A DNA stretch of 64,000 bases. It comes from Saprospira grandis str. Lewin. Its GTDB lineage: Bacteria > Bacteroidota > Bacteroidia > Chitinophagales > Saprospiraceae. The DNA lies in assembly GCF_000250635.1 (NCBI RefSeq), contig NC_016940.1, positions 3,720,501-3,784,500 on the forward strand, in the 5' to 3' direction. A program made the translations under genes and the position numbers. The notes beneath the pieces are model-generated. The model saw nothing but the letters and a program-made list of their open reading frames with translations, ran no database searches and was not told the DNA's origin. Positions 53,905-61,601 of the stretch are shown here, piece after piece (the stretch's first letter is position 1; every line of letters starts with the position of its first letter).

Positions 53905-54135
53905 TTTGCCTGCGGCGGCTTCGCCGCCTGCTAGCTGTGGCTGCAGGTTGAAACCAGCAGCCAATTTAGGTACAGCAGAGCTAGCTCCTCAGCAACAATT
54001 GGCCTGCAGCTTGAAAGCCGCAGGACCTGAAAACCAAATATATCCTTTCTACAACCAAAGCAGGGGCTTTTAAGCCGCTGCGGCAAGAAAGACCAAGGCC
54101 CAAGAAGAATGGCTGCGGCCTTTAGGCTGCAGACA
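53905..54135. repeat. Cluster of short compensated palindromes
   Basis: GGCGGCTTCGCCGCC, GCTGCAGGTTGAAACCAGCA, CTGCAGCTTGAAAGCCGCAG, GGGGCTTTTAAGCC and CTGCGGCCTTTAGGCTGCAG, in the same order as the 19.8-20.0 kb cluster. No gene is seen between 52363 and 54450. Confidence 0.68.
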
Positions 54136-54250
54136 AACGGCCTAGCGATGTGCAGCAGTGGCCGAAGGCCAGACCGAGCCAGCTTGCTGGCGAAGGGCCG
54201 AGCGAGTAGCGAGCTGCGCAACGTAGCGCCCGCCGCAGGCGGGAGGCCCC
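54125..54250 (-). repeat. GC-rich hairpin element, copy P
   Basis: GGCCTAGCGATG, GGCCGAAGGCC, AGACC, the stem GCCAGC/GCTGGC, GGGCCGAGCG, CCCGCCGCAGGCGGG, AGGCCCC before A7. Confidence 0.8.
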
Positions 54251-54449
54251 AAAAAAAGCAGCAGCAGCAGAAAAGCAAAAACTATATCTAAAAAAATAGA
54301 TTAAGGAAAACGAAAAAAAAGATTTGGCGCTGAAAAATGACTAAAAAAATGTATTTTCGCAACGACTAGAATAGGGAACCTCAGGCGAACATTATTTGGT
54401 CTGGGGTTCTGAACACCTTTTTTTTCATTGCAAAAATTTAGCGTATCCT

Positions 54450-56729
54450 ATGGCATTCGACATTGATATGATCAAAGCGGTTTATGCTGCTTTACCCAAA
54501 AAAATTGAGGCTGTGCGCGAACGTTTGGGCCGTCCGCTCACGCTAACCGAAAAAATTCTTTACACTCACTTGGATCAAGCTTCTCCTTTGGAGAATTATG
54601 GCCGGGCCAAGGATTATGTATTCTTCTCTCCCGATCGAGTGGCGATGCAAGATGCTACTGCCCAAATGGCGCTTTTGCAGTTTATGATGGCGGGCCGCGA
54701 CAAGGTGGCTGTACCTTCTACTGTACACTGTGATCACTTGATTCAGGCTAAGGTGGGTGCGGACAAAGATTTGGAAGTAGCCAACGACAAGAACGAAGAA
54801 GTTTATGACTTCCTTAGCTCTGTCTCTAATAAATATGGTATTGGTTTCTGGAAGCCAGGAGCGGGTATCATTCACCAGATTGTTTTGGAAAACTACGCCT
54901 TCCCCGGTGGTATGATGATCGGTACCGATTCTCATACTGTAAATGCTGGTGGTTTGGGTATGGTCGCTATTGGTATTGGTGGTGCCGATGCCGTAGACGT
55001 AATGGCTGGCCTCCCTTGGGAGCTTAAAATGCCCAAATTGATTGGGGTAAAATTGACAGGTAAATTGGGTGGTTGGACCTCGCCCAAGGATGTTATCCTC
55101 AAAGTAGCAGGTATTATTGGTGCCAAAGGCGGTACAGGTTATATCGTAGAGTACTTTGGCGAAGGTGCCGAAAGCATGTCTTGTACAGGTAAAGGAACCA
55201 TCTGTAACATGGGGGCTGAAATTGGAGCTACTACCTCTACTTTTGGTTATGATGCTTCTATGAAGCGTTATCTAGAGGCTACTGGCCGTGCCGATGTAGC
55301 TGAATTGGCCGAGGGCGTAAAAGAGCATCTCACTGGTGATGCTGCTGTTTATGCAGATCCTAGCCAATACTTTGATCAAGTGATTGAAATCAACTTGACT
55401 GAGTTGGAGCCCCACCTCAATGGTCCTTTCACTCCCGACCGTGCTTGGCCTATTTCTGAGTTTGCCAAAGCGGTAAAAGAAAATGACTTCCCTTCAGTAT
55501 TGTCTGTAGGTCTGATTGGTTCTTGTACCAACTCTTCTTATGAAGATTTGAGCCGTGCGGCCTCTGTGGCTCGTCAGGCTGCTGCCAAAAACCTTAAAGC
55601 TAAGGCGGAGTTTACGATCACTCCTGGTTCAGAATTGGTTCGTTATACTGCTGAGCGCGATGGTTTGCTAGACAATTTTGAGGAAATCGGAGGTATGGTT
55701 TTGGCCAATGCTTGTGGTCCTTGTATTGGTATGTGGGACCGTGTTGGTGCCGAGAAAAAAGAGAAGAATGCCATCATTCACTCTTTCAACCGTAACTTTG
55801 CCAAGCGTGCCGATGGTAACCCCAACACCCAAGCTTTTGTAGCTTCTCCTGAGTTGGTAACGGCCATGACGATCTCTGGCGATATGTGCTTCAACCCCCT
55901 CACAGACAAATTGACCAATGAGAATGGCGAAGAAGTCATGCTCGATCCTCCCACAGGTGTGGAGCTTCCTCCCAAAGGTTTTGATGTAGAAGATGCGGGC
56001 TATGTTGCTCCTGCCGAAGACGGTTCTGGAATCAATGTAACGGTAAATCCCGAATCTGACCGCCTACAATTGCTTACGCCCTTTACGCCCATCCAAAAAG
56101 AGGAAGTAACTGGCATGCGCTTGTTGATCAAAGCCAAAGGGAAGTGTACTACCGACCATATCTCTATGGCTGGTCCTTGGTTGACTTACCGCGGTCACCT
56201 AGAGAATATCTCTGGTAACTGCTATATCGGTGCGGTAAACTTCTTCAATGAAGAAACCAACAATGTAGCTAACTACGCTGAAGGCGCAGAAGCTAACTAC
56301 ATGGCCGTTCCCGATTCAGCCAAAACTTATCAGAAAAAAGGTATCGGCACCATCGTTTTCGGTGAAGATAACCTAGGTGAAGGTTCTTCTCGTGAGCATG
56401 CGGCTATGGAGCCCCGTTTCTTGGGCGTTAAGGCCGTTGTGGTAAAATCTTTTGCCCGTATCCACGAAACTAACCTGAAGAAGCAAGGGATGTTGGCCCT
56501 CACTTTTGTGAATCCTGCCGACTATGACTTGGTTCGCCAAGATGACCTCGTGAGCATCACTAACTTTGAGACTTTTGCTCCCGGCAAAACCCTCAATATC
56601 GAGCTCAAGCATGCAGATGGTACCGTTGATAACATCGAGGTACAACATTCTTACAATGCACAGCAAATCGAATGGGTGAAGGCTGGTTCTGCCCTCAATA
56701 AAATCCGTGAAGAAATTGCTAATGCCTAG
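54450..56729 (+). CDS. acnA: Aconitate hydratase
   Basis: 759 residues, citrate/isocitrate isomerase of the TCA cycle in its mitochondrial-type form. The 4Fe-4S ligands are Cys359 ([10 protein letters not shown]), Cys422 and Cys425 ([12 protein letters not shown]). [22 protein letters not shown], the swivel-domain [16 protein letters not shown], and [17 protein letters not shown] are diagnostic. The start MAFDIDMIK follows family length; an 18-residue extension is not conserved. Codon use is visibly different from neighbours (GGT, GCT, CTTAAA-rich), as expected for a highly expressed gene. TATTTTCG at 54352-54359 may be its -7 box, leaving a leader of about 85 nt. A strong terminator follows. 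Confidence 0.96.
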   Translation: MAFDIDMIKAVYAALPKKIEAVRERLGRPLTLTEKILYTHLDQASPLENYGRAKDYVFFSPDRVAMQDATAQMALLQFMMAGRDKVAVPSTVHCDHLIQAKVGADKDLEVANDKNEEVYDFLSSVSNKYGIGFWKPGAGIIHQIVLENYAFPGGMMIGTDSHTVNAGGLGMVAIGIGGADAVDVMAGLPWELKMPKLIGVKLTGKLGGWTSPKDVILKVAGIIGAKGGTGYIVEYFGEGAESMSCTGKGTICNMGAEIGATTSTFGYDASMKRYLEATGRADVAELAEGVKEHLTGDAAVYADPSQYFDQVIEINLTELEPHLNGPFTPDRAWPISEFAKAVKENDFPSVLSVGLIGSCTNSSYEDLSRAASVARQAAAKNLKAKAEFTITPGSELVRYTAERDGLLDNFEEIGGMVLANACGPCIGMWDRVGAEKKEKNAIIHSFNRNFAKRADGNPNTQAFVASPELVTAMTISGDMCFNPLTDKLTNENGEEVMLDPPTGVELPPKGFDVEDAGYVAPAEDGSGINVTVNPESDRLQLLTPFTPIQKEEVTGMRLLIKAKGKCTTDHISMAGPWLTYRGHLENISGNCYIGAVNFFNEETNNVANYAEGAEANYMAVPDSAKTYQKKGIGTIVFGEDNLGEGSSREHAAMEPRFLGVKAVVVKSFARIHETNLKKQGMLALTFVNPADYDLVRQDDLVSITNFETFAPGKTLNIELKHADGTVDNIEVQHSYNAQQIEWVKAGSALNKIREEIANA

Positions 56730-56753
56730 GCATTAAGTCAGTTTTAGGAACAT

Positions 56754-56799
56754 AAAAAAGCAACTGCTCCTCTTGAGGGGTAGTTGCTTTTTGTTTTTT
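56754..56799 (+). terminator. Rho-independent terminator of the aconitase gene
   Basis: AGCAACTGCTCC pairs with GGGGTAGTTGCT and is followed by a long T run that merges with GC-rich element Q. Confidence 0.88.
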
Positions 56800-56950
56800 T
56801 TGGGGCCCGCGGCCAGCAAGCTGGCCGCCGCTATGCTTCGGGGCTCGCAGGTCTGCTCGGCCCTGCGGGCTCCACTTCGTTTCGCCCTGGGTCTGGCCTT
56901 CGGCCACCCGCTCCGCAGCGCTGGGCCGAGGGGCGGCTTCGCTCTGGGCA
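56800..56950 (+). repeat. GC-rich hairpin element, copy Q
   Basis: TTTGGGGCCCGCGGCC, GGGGCTCGCAGGTCTGCTCG, GCCCTGC, an imperfect GGGC/GCCC stem, GGGTCTGGCC, CGCTCCGCAGCGCTGGGCC. Confidence 0.8.
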
Positions 56951-57022
56951 AAGCAAGAGAAGATTAAGGGAATTTTAAAAAAGCTAGGGCCATCATTTTA
57001 GGGAAAAAACAAAGGGAAAAGT

Positions 57023-57030
57023 TATATTTG
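57023..57030 (+). promoter_or_regulatory. Bacteroidota -7 promoter element for the DUF3137 gene
   Basis: A perfect TATATTTG, 28 bp before the ATG at 57059. Confidence 0.55.
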
Positions 57031-57058
57031 CGATTCGTATTATCATAAGACCTGATTG

Positions 57059-58030
57059 ATGAAAAACCTTGAACAGTTAAAATCCTCTATGCAAGAGGTC
57101 ATCGAGCGCTTAGAAGCAGAGCGGAAACGACAATTAGCAGCCTTTAAGCTCATTCAAAAGCTCCTTGTTATTCCTATTATATTATTTGTTGCTGCCGCAG
57201 CAAGTATGCTCATTATTCCTCAGTTTTGGTATTTGGCCATTGCCCTAATGGTAGGGGCCTCGGCACTCTTGGGCTGGATGTATGTCCAACAACTCCAAAA
57301 ACCCAAACAGCTGTATAGAGAACAGTTCAAATCACAGTTCTTTAAAGAAATGGTGGCCAATTTCTACCCTAGCATGCACTATCAGCCCAATAACTATGTG
57401 CCCAAGGTAGATTTCTACAAAAGCCACCTTTTTCATGGCAAAGCCAATGAAGGCTACACTGGAGAAGACTATTTTTCTGGGGTAGTAGCAGGCATGAATA
57501 TGCGCTTTTCAGAGGTAAATGCTCAGCAGCTAGTGGGCAAAAATGAAGTAACCCTCTTTAATGGGATCTTCATGGTCTTAGATATTCAAACCCAACTAAA
57601 AGGGGCCACTTTTATCGTTCCAGATAACTACGAACAGTGGTTGGGCCAACTAGCCGTTAAAATTCAGGACCAACTGGATGTACTCCGAGAGGGCGATTTG
57701 CTGCATCTTGACAATGCCCCCGATTTTGAGAATAAGTTTGCTATCTATTCTACCAATACTCCAGAAGCCAAGATGATTCTTACTCAAGAACTCATCGATT
57801 CAGTGCTTTGGATCCGAGAAACCTTTGAAAGCCAAATTTCTTTGGCCTTCCAAGATCAACAACTCTATATTGCTATCCCCTTGGGCCATGAACGCCTCTT
57901 TGAGCCAGAACTAAACAAAAGCCTTACCGCCGATAATGAAATGCTGCAACGCATCTTTGCCGAGCTCAAAAGCTGCTTTGACCTAATTCATAAGCTGCCC
58001 CTAGACCAACTCCGAAAAACAAAGAATTAA
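57059..58030 (+). CDS. DUF3137 membrane protein
   Basis: 323 residues. An N-terminal coiled-coil helix (about 1-28) is followed by two membrane helices (LLVIPIILFVAAAASMLII; FWYLAIALMVGASALLGWMYV) and a soluble C-terminal domain typical of DUF3137 (PF11335). Its landmarks are GYTGEDYFSGVVAGMNMRFSEVNAQ, LFNGIFMVLDIQ, GATFIVPDNYEQWLG and FENKFAIYSTNTPEAKMILTQELIDSVL. The domain occurs widely in Bacteroidota and its function is unknown. Promoter and terminator suggest a single-gene unit. Confidence 0.87.
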   Translation: MKNLEQLKSSMQEVIERLEAERKRQLAAFKLIQKLLVIPIILFVAAAASMLIIPQFWYLAIALMVGASALLGWMYVQQLQKPKQLYREQFKSQFFKEMVANFYPSMHYQPNNYVPKVDFYKSHLFHGKANEGYTGEDYFSGVVAGMNMRFSEVNAQQLVGKNEVTLFNGIFMVLDIQTQLKGATFIVPDNYEQWLGQLAVKIQDQLDVLREGDLLHLDNAPDFENKFAIYSTNTPEAKMILTQELIDSVLWIRETFESQISLAFQDQQLYIAIPLGHERLFEPELNKSLTADNEMLQRIFAELKSCFDLIHKLPLDQLRKTKN

Positions 58031-58066
58031 GGGCTTGCCCTTAAAATAAGGCCTCGGCCTAACTAC

Positions 58067-58107
58067 TTGTCCCACATGGTACGTTAAACCTATGTGGGAC
58101 AATTTTT
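58067..58107 (+). terminator. Rho-independent terminator
   Basis: TTGTCCCACAT pairs perfectly with ATGTGGGACAA, followed by T5, 36 bp past the DUF3137 stop. Confidence 0.85.
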
Positions 58108-58266
58108 GTTGAATCCCTAGCCAAAGGCTATCAGCTGTTCGTTTTCTATTAGCCACTTCTTTCTATAATATGGCTATAGCCAATAAATGGCTAAACTTGT
58201 CAGTCTGGTCACTAAAAAAAGAAAACTTTTTCCCTAGCTTGACCTTAAACGCTCTAACTATTATCT

Positions 58267-61080
58267 ATGAAGCAGCTTTTCTTATCATCGCTTTTTCTCC
58301 TCGCCAATTTGTCTATGCTCTGGGCTACTCATAACCGTGCAGGAGAAATTACTTACCGCCAAACTGGTCCACTCAGTATCGAGGCCACTATTGTTACCTA
58401 TACAAAGATTAGTGGACAATCTGTTCATGCCGACCGCACTGAGCTCGACCTGAGTTGGGGCGATGGGACCTCCTCTACGGTGTCCAGAGATTATTTTGTT
58501 ATGCTACACCAAGATATTCGTATGAATGTCTACACCGCTACGCATAGCTACCCCGGCCCCAACCCTGGCGGCCAACCTTATGTGATGGGCATGCAAGACC
58601 CTAACCGAAATGCCGATATTCTTAATGTAAATAATGGGAACTCGGTCAATGTAGCCTTCTATGTGCAAACAGAGGTTTTCCTTTTTCCCACTTCTATTTA
58701 TGGCAATAACAACTCGCCCATCTTACTCGAACCCCCAATCGATTTTGGGGTGGTGGGCCAAGTATTTCAACATACGCCCAATGGCTATGACCCGGATGGA
58801 GATAGTGTGGCCTACGAATTAGTGACCTGCCTTAGCGATCTGAATAATCCAGTTCCCGGCTTTTTACCCGTAAACGCTATTGGCCCAGGCGCTAATAATA
58901 CTTATACCTTTGACCAACAAACAGGGCTCTTTACTTGGAATACCCCGCAGGTGGCTGGAGAGTACAATATCGCTATCCTCGTCAAGTCTTACCGAAATGG
59001 AGCCTACCTAGGCGGAATTATCCGAGATATCCAAATCGAAATTAGAAATGCCCAAAATACCCCCCCCGAACTACAAGTACCCGAGGAAATTTGTGTGGAG
59101 GCTGGCGAACTCATCGATTTTGATGCCATCGCCCTAGATAGCGATATCCCCGTTCAACCCATTACGCTTACGGCTACAGGTGGCCCTCTAGAATTGACCA
59201 ATGGGGCCGCTACCTTTAGTAATACTACTGGTTTTACACCCGTTTCTAGCCGCTTCCGCTGGCAAACCAACTGCGACCACATCCAACAGCAGGCTTGGCA
59301 GGTGGTATTTAAAGCTAGAGATTCTTTGATGACCAATAATGGCCTAGATGCTTCTTTGGCCACCTTTAAGGTGCTGCGCATTAAGGTGGTGGCCCCTGCG
59401 GTCCAAAACTTACAGTCTACGGTTAGTCCCGGCCAAGTGGACCTTAGCTGGGATGCCCCCTATCTTTGCGAGAGTTCTGCAGGCTTTTTGGGCTTTTCGG
59501 TCTGGCGAAAATCTAGCTGCGATAATACCGAACTAGATTCTTGTACCGTTGGATTGCCCGGCCTGGGCTATACCCAAATTAACTTTGGGGCCTTAGTCAC
59601 TACGGTTGGCGCTTCAGGAAACTATGAGTTTGTCGACCCCAATGTGCAGTCTGGCGGGATTTATAGTTATCGGGTTTTGCCCGAATTTGCGACCCCCGTT
59701 CCTGGAACCAATAACTTTTTAGGACCTGTCTCTGGCCGTAGCTCTGCCGAGCTTTGTGTGCAAATGGCCCAAGACCTTCCCCTAATGACAAATGCAGATG
59801 TAGAAAGTACCGATTTGGCCAATGGCGATATCTTGGTCCGTTGGGCCAAACCTAGAGCCACCGAACTAGATACTAACTTTACGGTGCCGCCTTATCGCTA
59901 CGAGCTCTTCCGCTCAGAAGGACAAAATGGCGCTAATTTTCTCTCTACACCCATCTTTAGCTCCACTAACTTTAATAGCTACTCGGCCCTAGCCGATACC
60001 CTTAGCTTTTTGGATACAGGACTGAATACTGAGGAAAATGCCTACTCTTATCGGGTCGCTTTTTATGCCAATGGGGATACAGTTGGCGCCACTAGTCTGG
60101 CCTCTTCTATCTATCTAACGGTCAATGCTACTGACCAAACCAATGAGCTGGTCTGGACCGAAAATGTGCCTTGGACCAACACCCAATATGTCGTTTTCTT
60201 AGAAACCCCCACAGGCAGCAATAGCTACACGGTTCTCGATACCGTGAGCAGCCCCACTTATGTGCATGAAGAGCTAGAAAATGGAGAAACCTACTGCTAT
60301 TATGTAGAAAGTATCGGTAGCTACGGTATTCCCGATGTCTTTTCGCCTTTGCTCAATAAATCGCAGCGGGCCTGTGGCTCTCCGCTAGATACCTTGGCCC
60401 CTTGCCCCCCTATTGCGGTGGCGGCGCTTTCTGGTTGCGAGGCTTTTGATGATGATTCTGATAAGGAAAATCGCGGACTTTGCGAGGGCTTTATCCGAGA
60501 ACAAACCGATATGGCCAATACGATTAGCTGGCAGCGACCTACAGATAGTTGCGGGCTCGATATTGCTGCTTATCGCCTCTATTTTGCGCCCTATTGTGAT
60601 AGCACGGCCTATGAATTGGTGGCCGAAATTACGGATCTTAGCGATACCTTCTTTATCCACCAACCTGCCAATTACAATTTAGCGGGCTGCTATTATGTAA
60701 CTACTGTAGATTCTGTAGAGGCCAATGGGGGTGGCAATGAGAGTGTGCCCAGTACAGTGGTCCAAAGCGATAACTGTCCCTTCTATGAGCTGCCCAATGT
60801 CTTTACGCCCAATAATGACAACGCCAACGACTTCTTTGGTCCTTGTTTGCCTAGTCGCTATATCGAGGCCGTAGATTTCCGGGTCTTTAACCGCTGGGGC
60901 CAGGAGGTTTTCCGCACAGAAGATCCCGCCATCAATTGGGATGGAAAGGATCAGCAGACGGGCCAAGACCTAGCCGAAGATGTGTATTATTATACTTGCA
61001 AATTGCAAATCAATTGTATGGATTGCGATAAGGTGGCCCCACTTAAGGGCGTAATTCACCTGATCCGCAATGCCCGATAG
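58267..61080 (+). CDS. Large secreted protein with gliding-motility CHU_C sorting domain
   Basis: 937 residues. A Sec signal ends near LSMLWA, and the mature protein begins THNRAGEITYRQTGP, a start shared by many Bacteroidota surface proteins. A cadherin/PKD-like region (NGYDPDGDSVAYELVTCLSD; TGLFTWNTPQVAGEYNIAILVKSYRNG) is followed by several fibronectin-III-like segments (SPGQVDLSWDAPYLCESS; ANGDILVRWAKP; NTISWQRPTDSCGLDIAAYRLYF). The last 90 residues are the type B T9SS sorting domain (PF13585): LPNVFTPNNDNANDFFGP ... FRVFNRWGQEVFRT ... NWDGKDQQTGQDLAEDVYYYTCKL. It is likely a surface adhesin or motility-associated protein; many Cys pairs suggest disulfides. Confidence 0.9.
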   Translation: MKQLFLSSLFLLANLSMLWATHNRAGEITYRQTGPLSIEATIVTYTKISGQSVHADRTELDLSWGDGTSSTVSRDYFVMLHQDIRMNVYTATHSYPGPNPGGQPYVMGMQDPNRNADILNVNNGNSVNVAFYVQTEVFLFPTSIYGNNNSPILLEPPIDFGVVGQVFQHTPNGYDPDGDSVAYELVTCLSDLNNPVPGFLPVNAIGPGANNTYTFDQQTGLFTWNTPQVAGEYNIAILVKSYRNGAYLGGIIRDIQIEIRNAQNTPPELQVPEEICVEAGELIDFDAIALDSDIPVQPITLTATGGPLELTNGAATFSNTTGFTPVSSRFRWQTNCDHIQQQAWQVVFKARDSLMTNNGLDASLATFKVLRIKVVAPAVQNLQSTVSPGQVDLSWDAPYLCESSAGFLGFSVWRKSSCDNTELDSCTVGLPGLGYTQINFGALVTTVGASGNYEFVDPNVQSGGIYSYRVLPEFATPVPGTNNFLGPVSGRSSAELCVQMAQDLPLMTNADVESTDLANGDILVRWAKPRATELDTNFTVPPYRYELFRSEGQNGANFLSTPIFSSTNFNSYSALADTLSFLDTGLNTEENAYSYRVAFYANGDTVGATSLASSIYLTVNATDQTNELVWTENVPWTNTQYVVFLETPTGSNSYTVLDTVSSPTYVHEELENGETYCYYVESIGSYGIPDVFSPLLNKSQRACGSPLDTLAPCPPIAVAALSGCEAFDDDSDKENRGLCEGFIREQTDMANTISWQRPTDSCGLDIAAYRLYFAPYCDSTAYELVAEITDLSDTFFIHQPANYNLAGCYYVTTVDSVEANGGGNESVPSTVVQSDNCPFYELPNVFTPNNDNANDFFGPCLPSRYIEAVDFRVFNRWGQEVFRTEDPAINWDGKDQQTGQDLAEDVYYYTCKLQINCMDCDKVAPLKGVIHLIRNAR

Positions 61081-61105
61081 CCTAAGAGCATTTACTTAGC
61101 TTTTT

Positions 61106-61137
61106 ATAGCCCTAGCGAAAGTTAGGGCTATTTTTTT
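61106..61137 (+). terminator. Rho-independent terminator of the CHU_C gene
   Basis: ATAGCCCTA pairs with TAGGGCTAT and is followed by T7; a second T run leads into element R. Confidence 0.85.
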
Positions 61138-61140
61138 GTC

Positions 61141-61345
61141 TTTTTTTTGGGGCCTGCCGCCTTTGGCGGCCGGGCCCTTGCAGGGCTCGCAGGTCTGCTC
61201 GGCCCTGCGGGCTTCGCCCTGGGTCTGCCGCTGCGCGGCCCCCTTTCAGCCCCCTAGGCCGTTTGGCCTTCGGCCAGCCCTAGGGCCAAGGCCCTAGGCT
61301 ATCGAAAAAATCGCCATCCCCTCATTCGAGGGGATTTTCTGTTCC
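61141..61345 (+). repeat. GC-rich hairpin element, copy R, with extension
   Basis: T run, GGGGCCTGCCGCC, GGGCTCGCAGGTCTGCTCGG, the stem GGGC/GCCC, GGGTCTGCCGCTGCGCGGCC, CCCCTAGGCC. Then comes the extension with GGCCGTTTGGCC, CCTAGGGCCAAGGCCCTAGG and ATCCCCTCATTCGAGGGGAT, shared with element J in inverse. Confidence 0.8.
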
Positions 61346-61419
61346 ACTAGGCTCCATCAGCAAAGAAGGGCTAAAATGTTTATTTATGGAGGGTTTCAAC
61401 CTACAGGCCCATATAGCAG

Positions 61420-61555
61420 GCCCCTAGGGCCGCAGGCCTAGCGATGTGCAGCAGTGGCCGAAGGCCAGACCCAGCCGCCTTTGGCGGCGCAGGGCCGAGC
61501 AGACCTGCGAGCTGCGAAACGTAGCGCCGCAAGGCGAAGCCGCAGCGGAGGCCCC
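61420..61555 (-). repeat. GC-rich hairpin element, copy S
   Basis: GGCCTAGCGATG, GGCCGAAGGCC, AGACC, the stem GCCGCC/GGCGGC, GGGCCGAGCAGACCTGCGAG, CGCAGCGGAGGCCCC before an A run. It is preceded at 61387-61407 by GGAGGGTTTCAACCTACAGG, a palindrome with mismatched arms. Nothing coding was found in 61081-61601. Confidence 0.82.
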
Positions 61556-61561
61556 AAAAAC

Positions 61562-61590
61562 AAAAAAAGCCCCAGCAAAAGCTGAGGCTG
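61562..61590 (-). terminator. Rho-independent terminator of the RND pump gene
   Basis: AGCCCCAGC/GCTGAGGCT with an AAAA loop, running into T7 on the minus strand, 12 bp beyond the stop. Confidence 0.85.
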
Positions 61591-61601
61591 CTATAATAGA
61601 T

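Noticed and set aside
1718-61555. GC-rich elements as ordinary Rho-independent terminators
   Set aside because: The T run is on the wrong side of the hairpins (in front of GGGGC), and several copies sit behind a separate, complete terminator.
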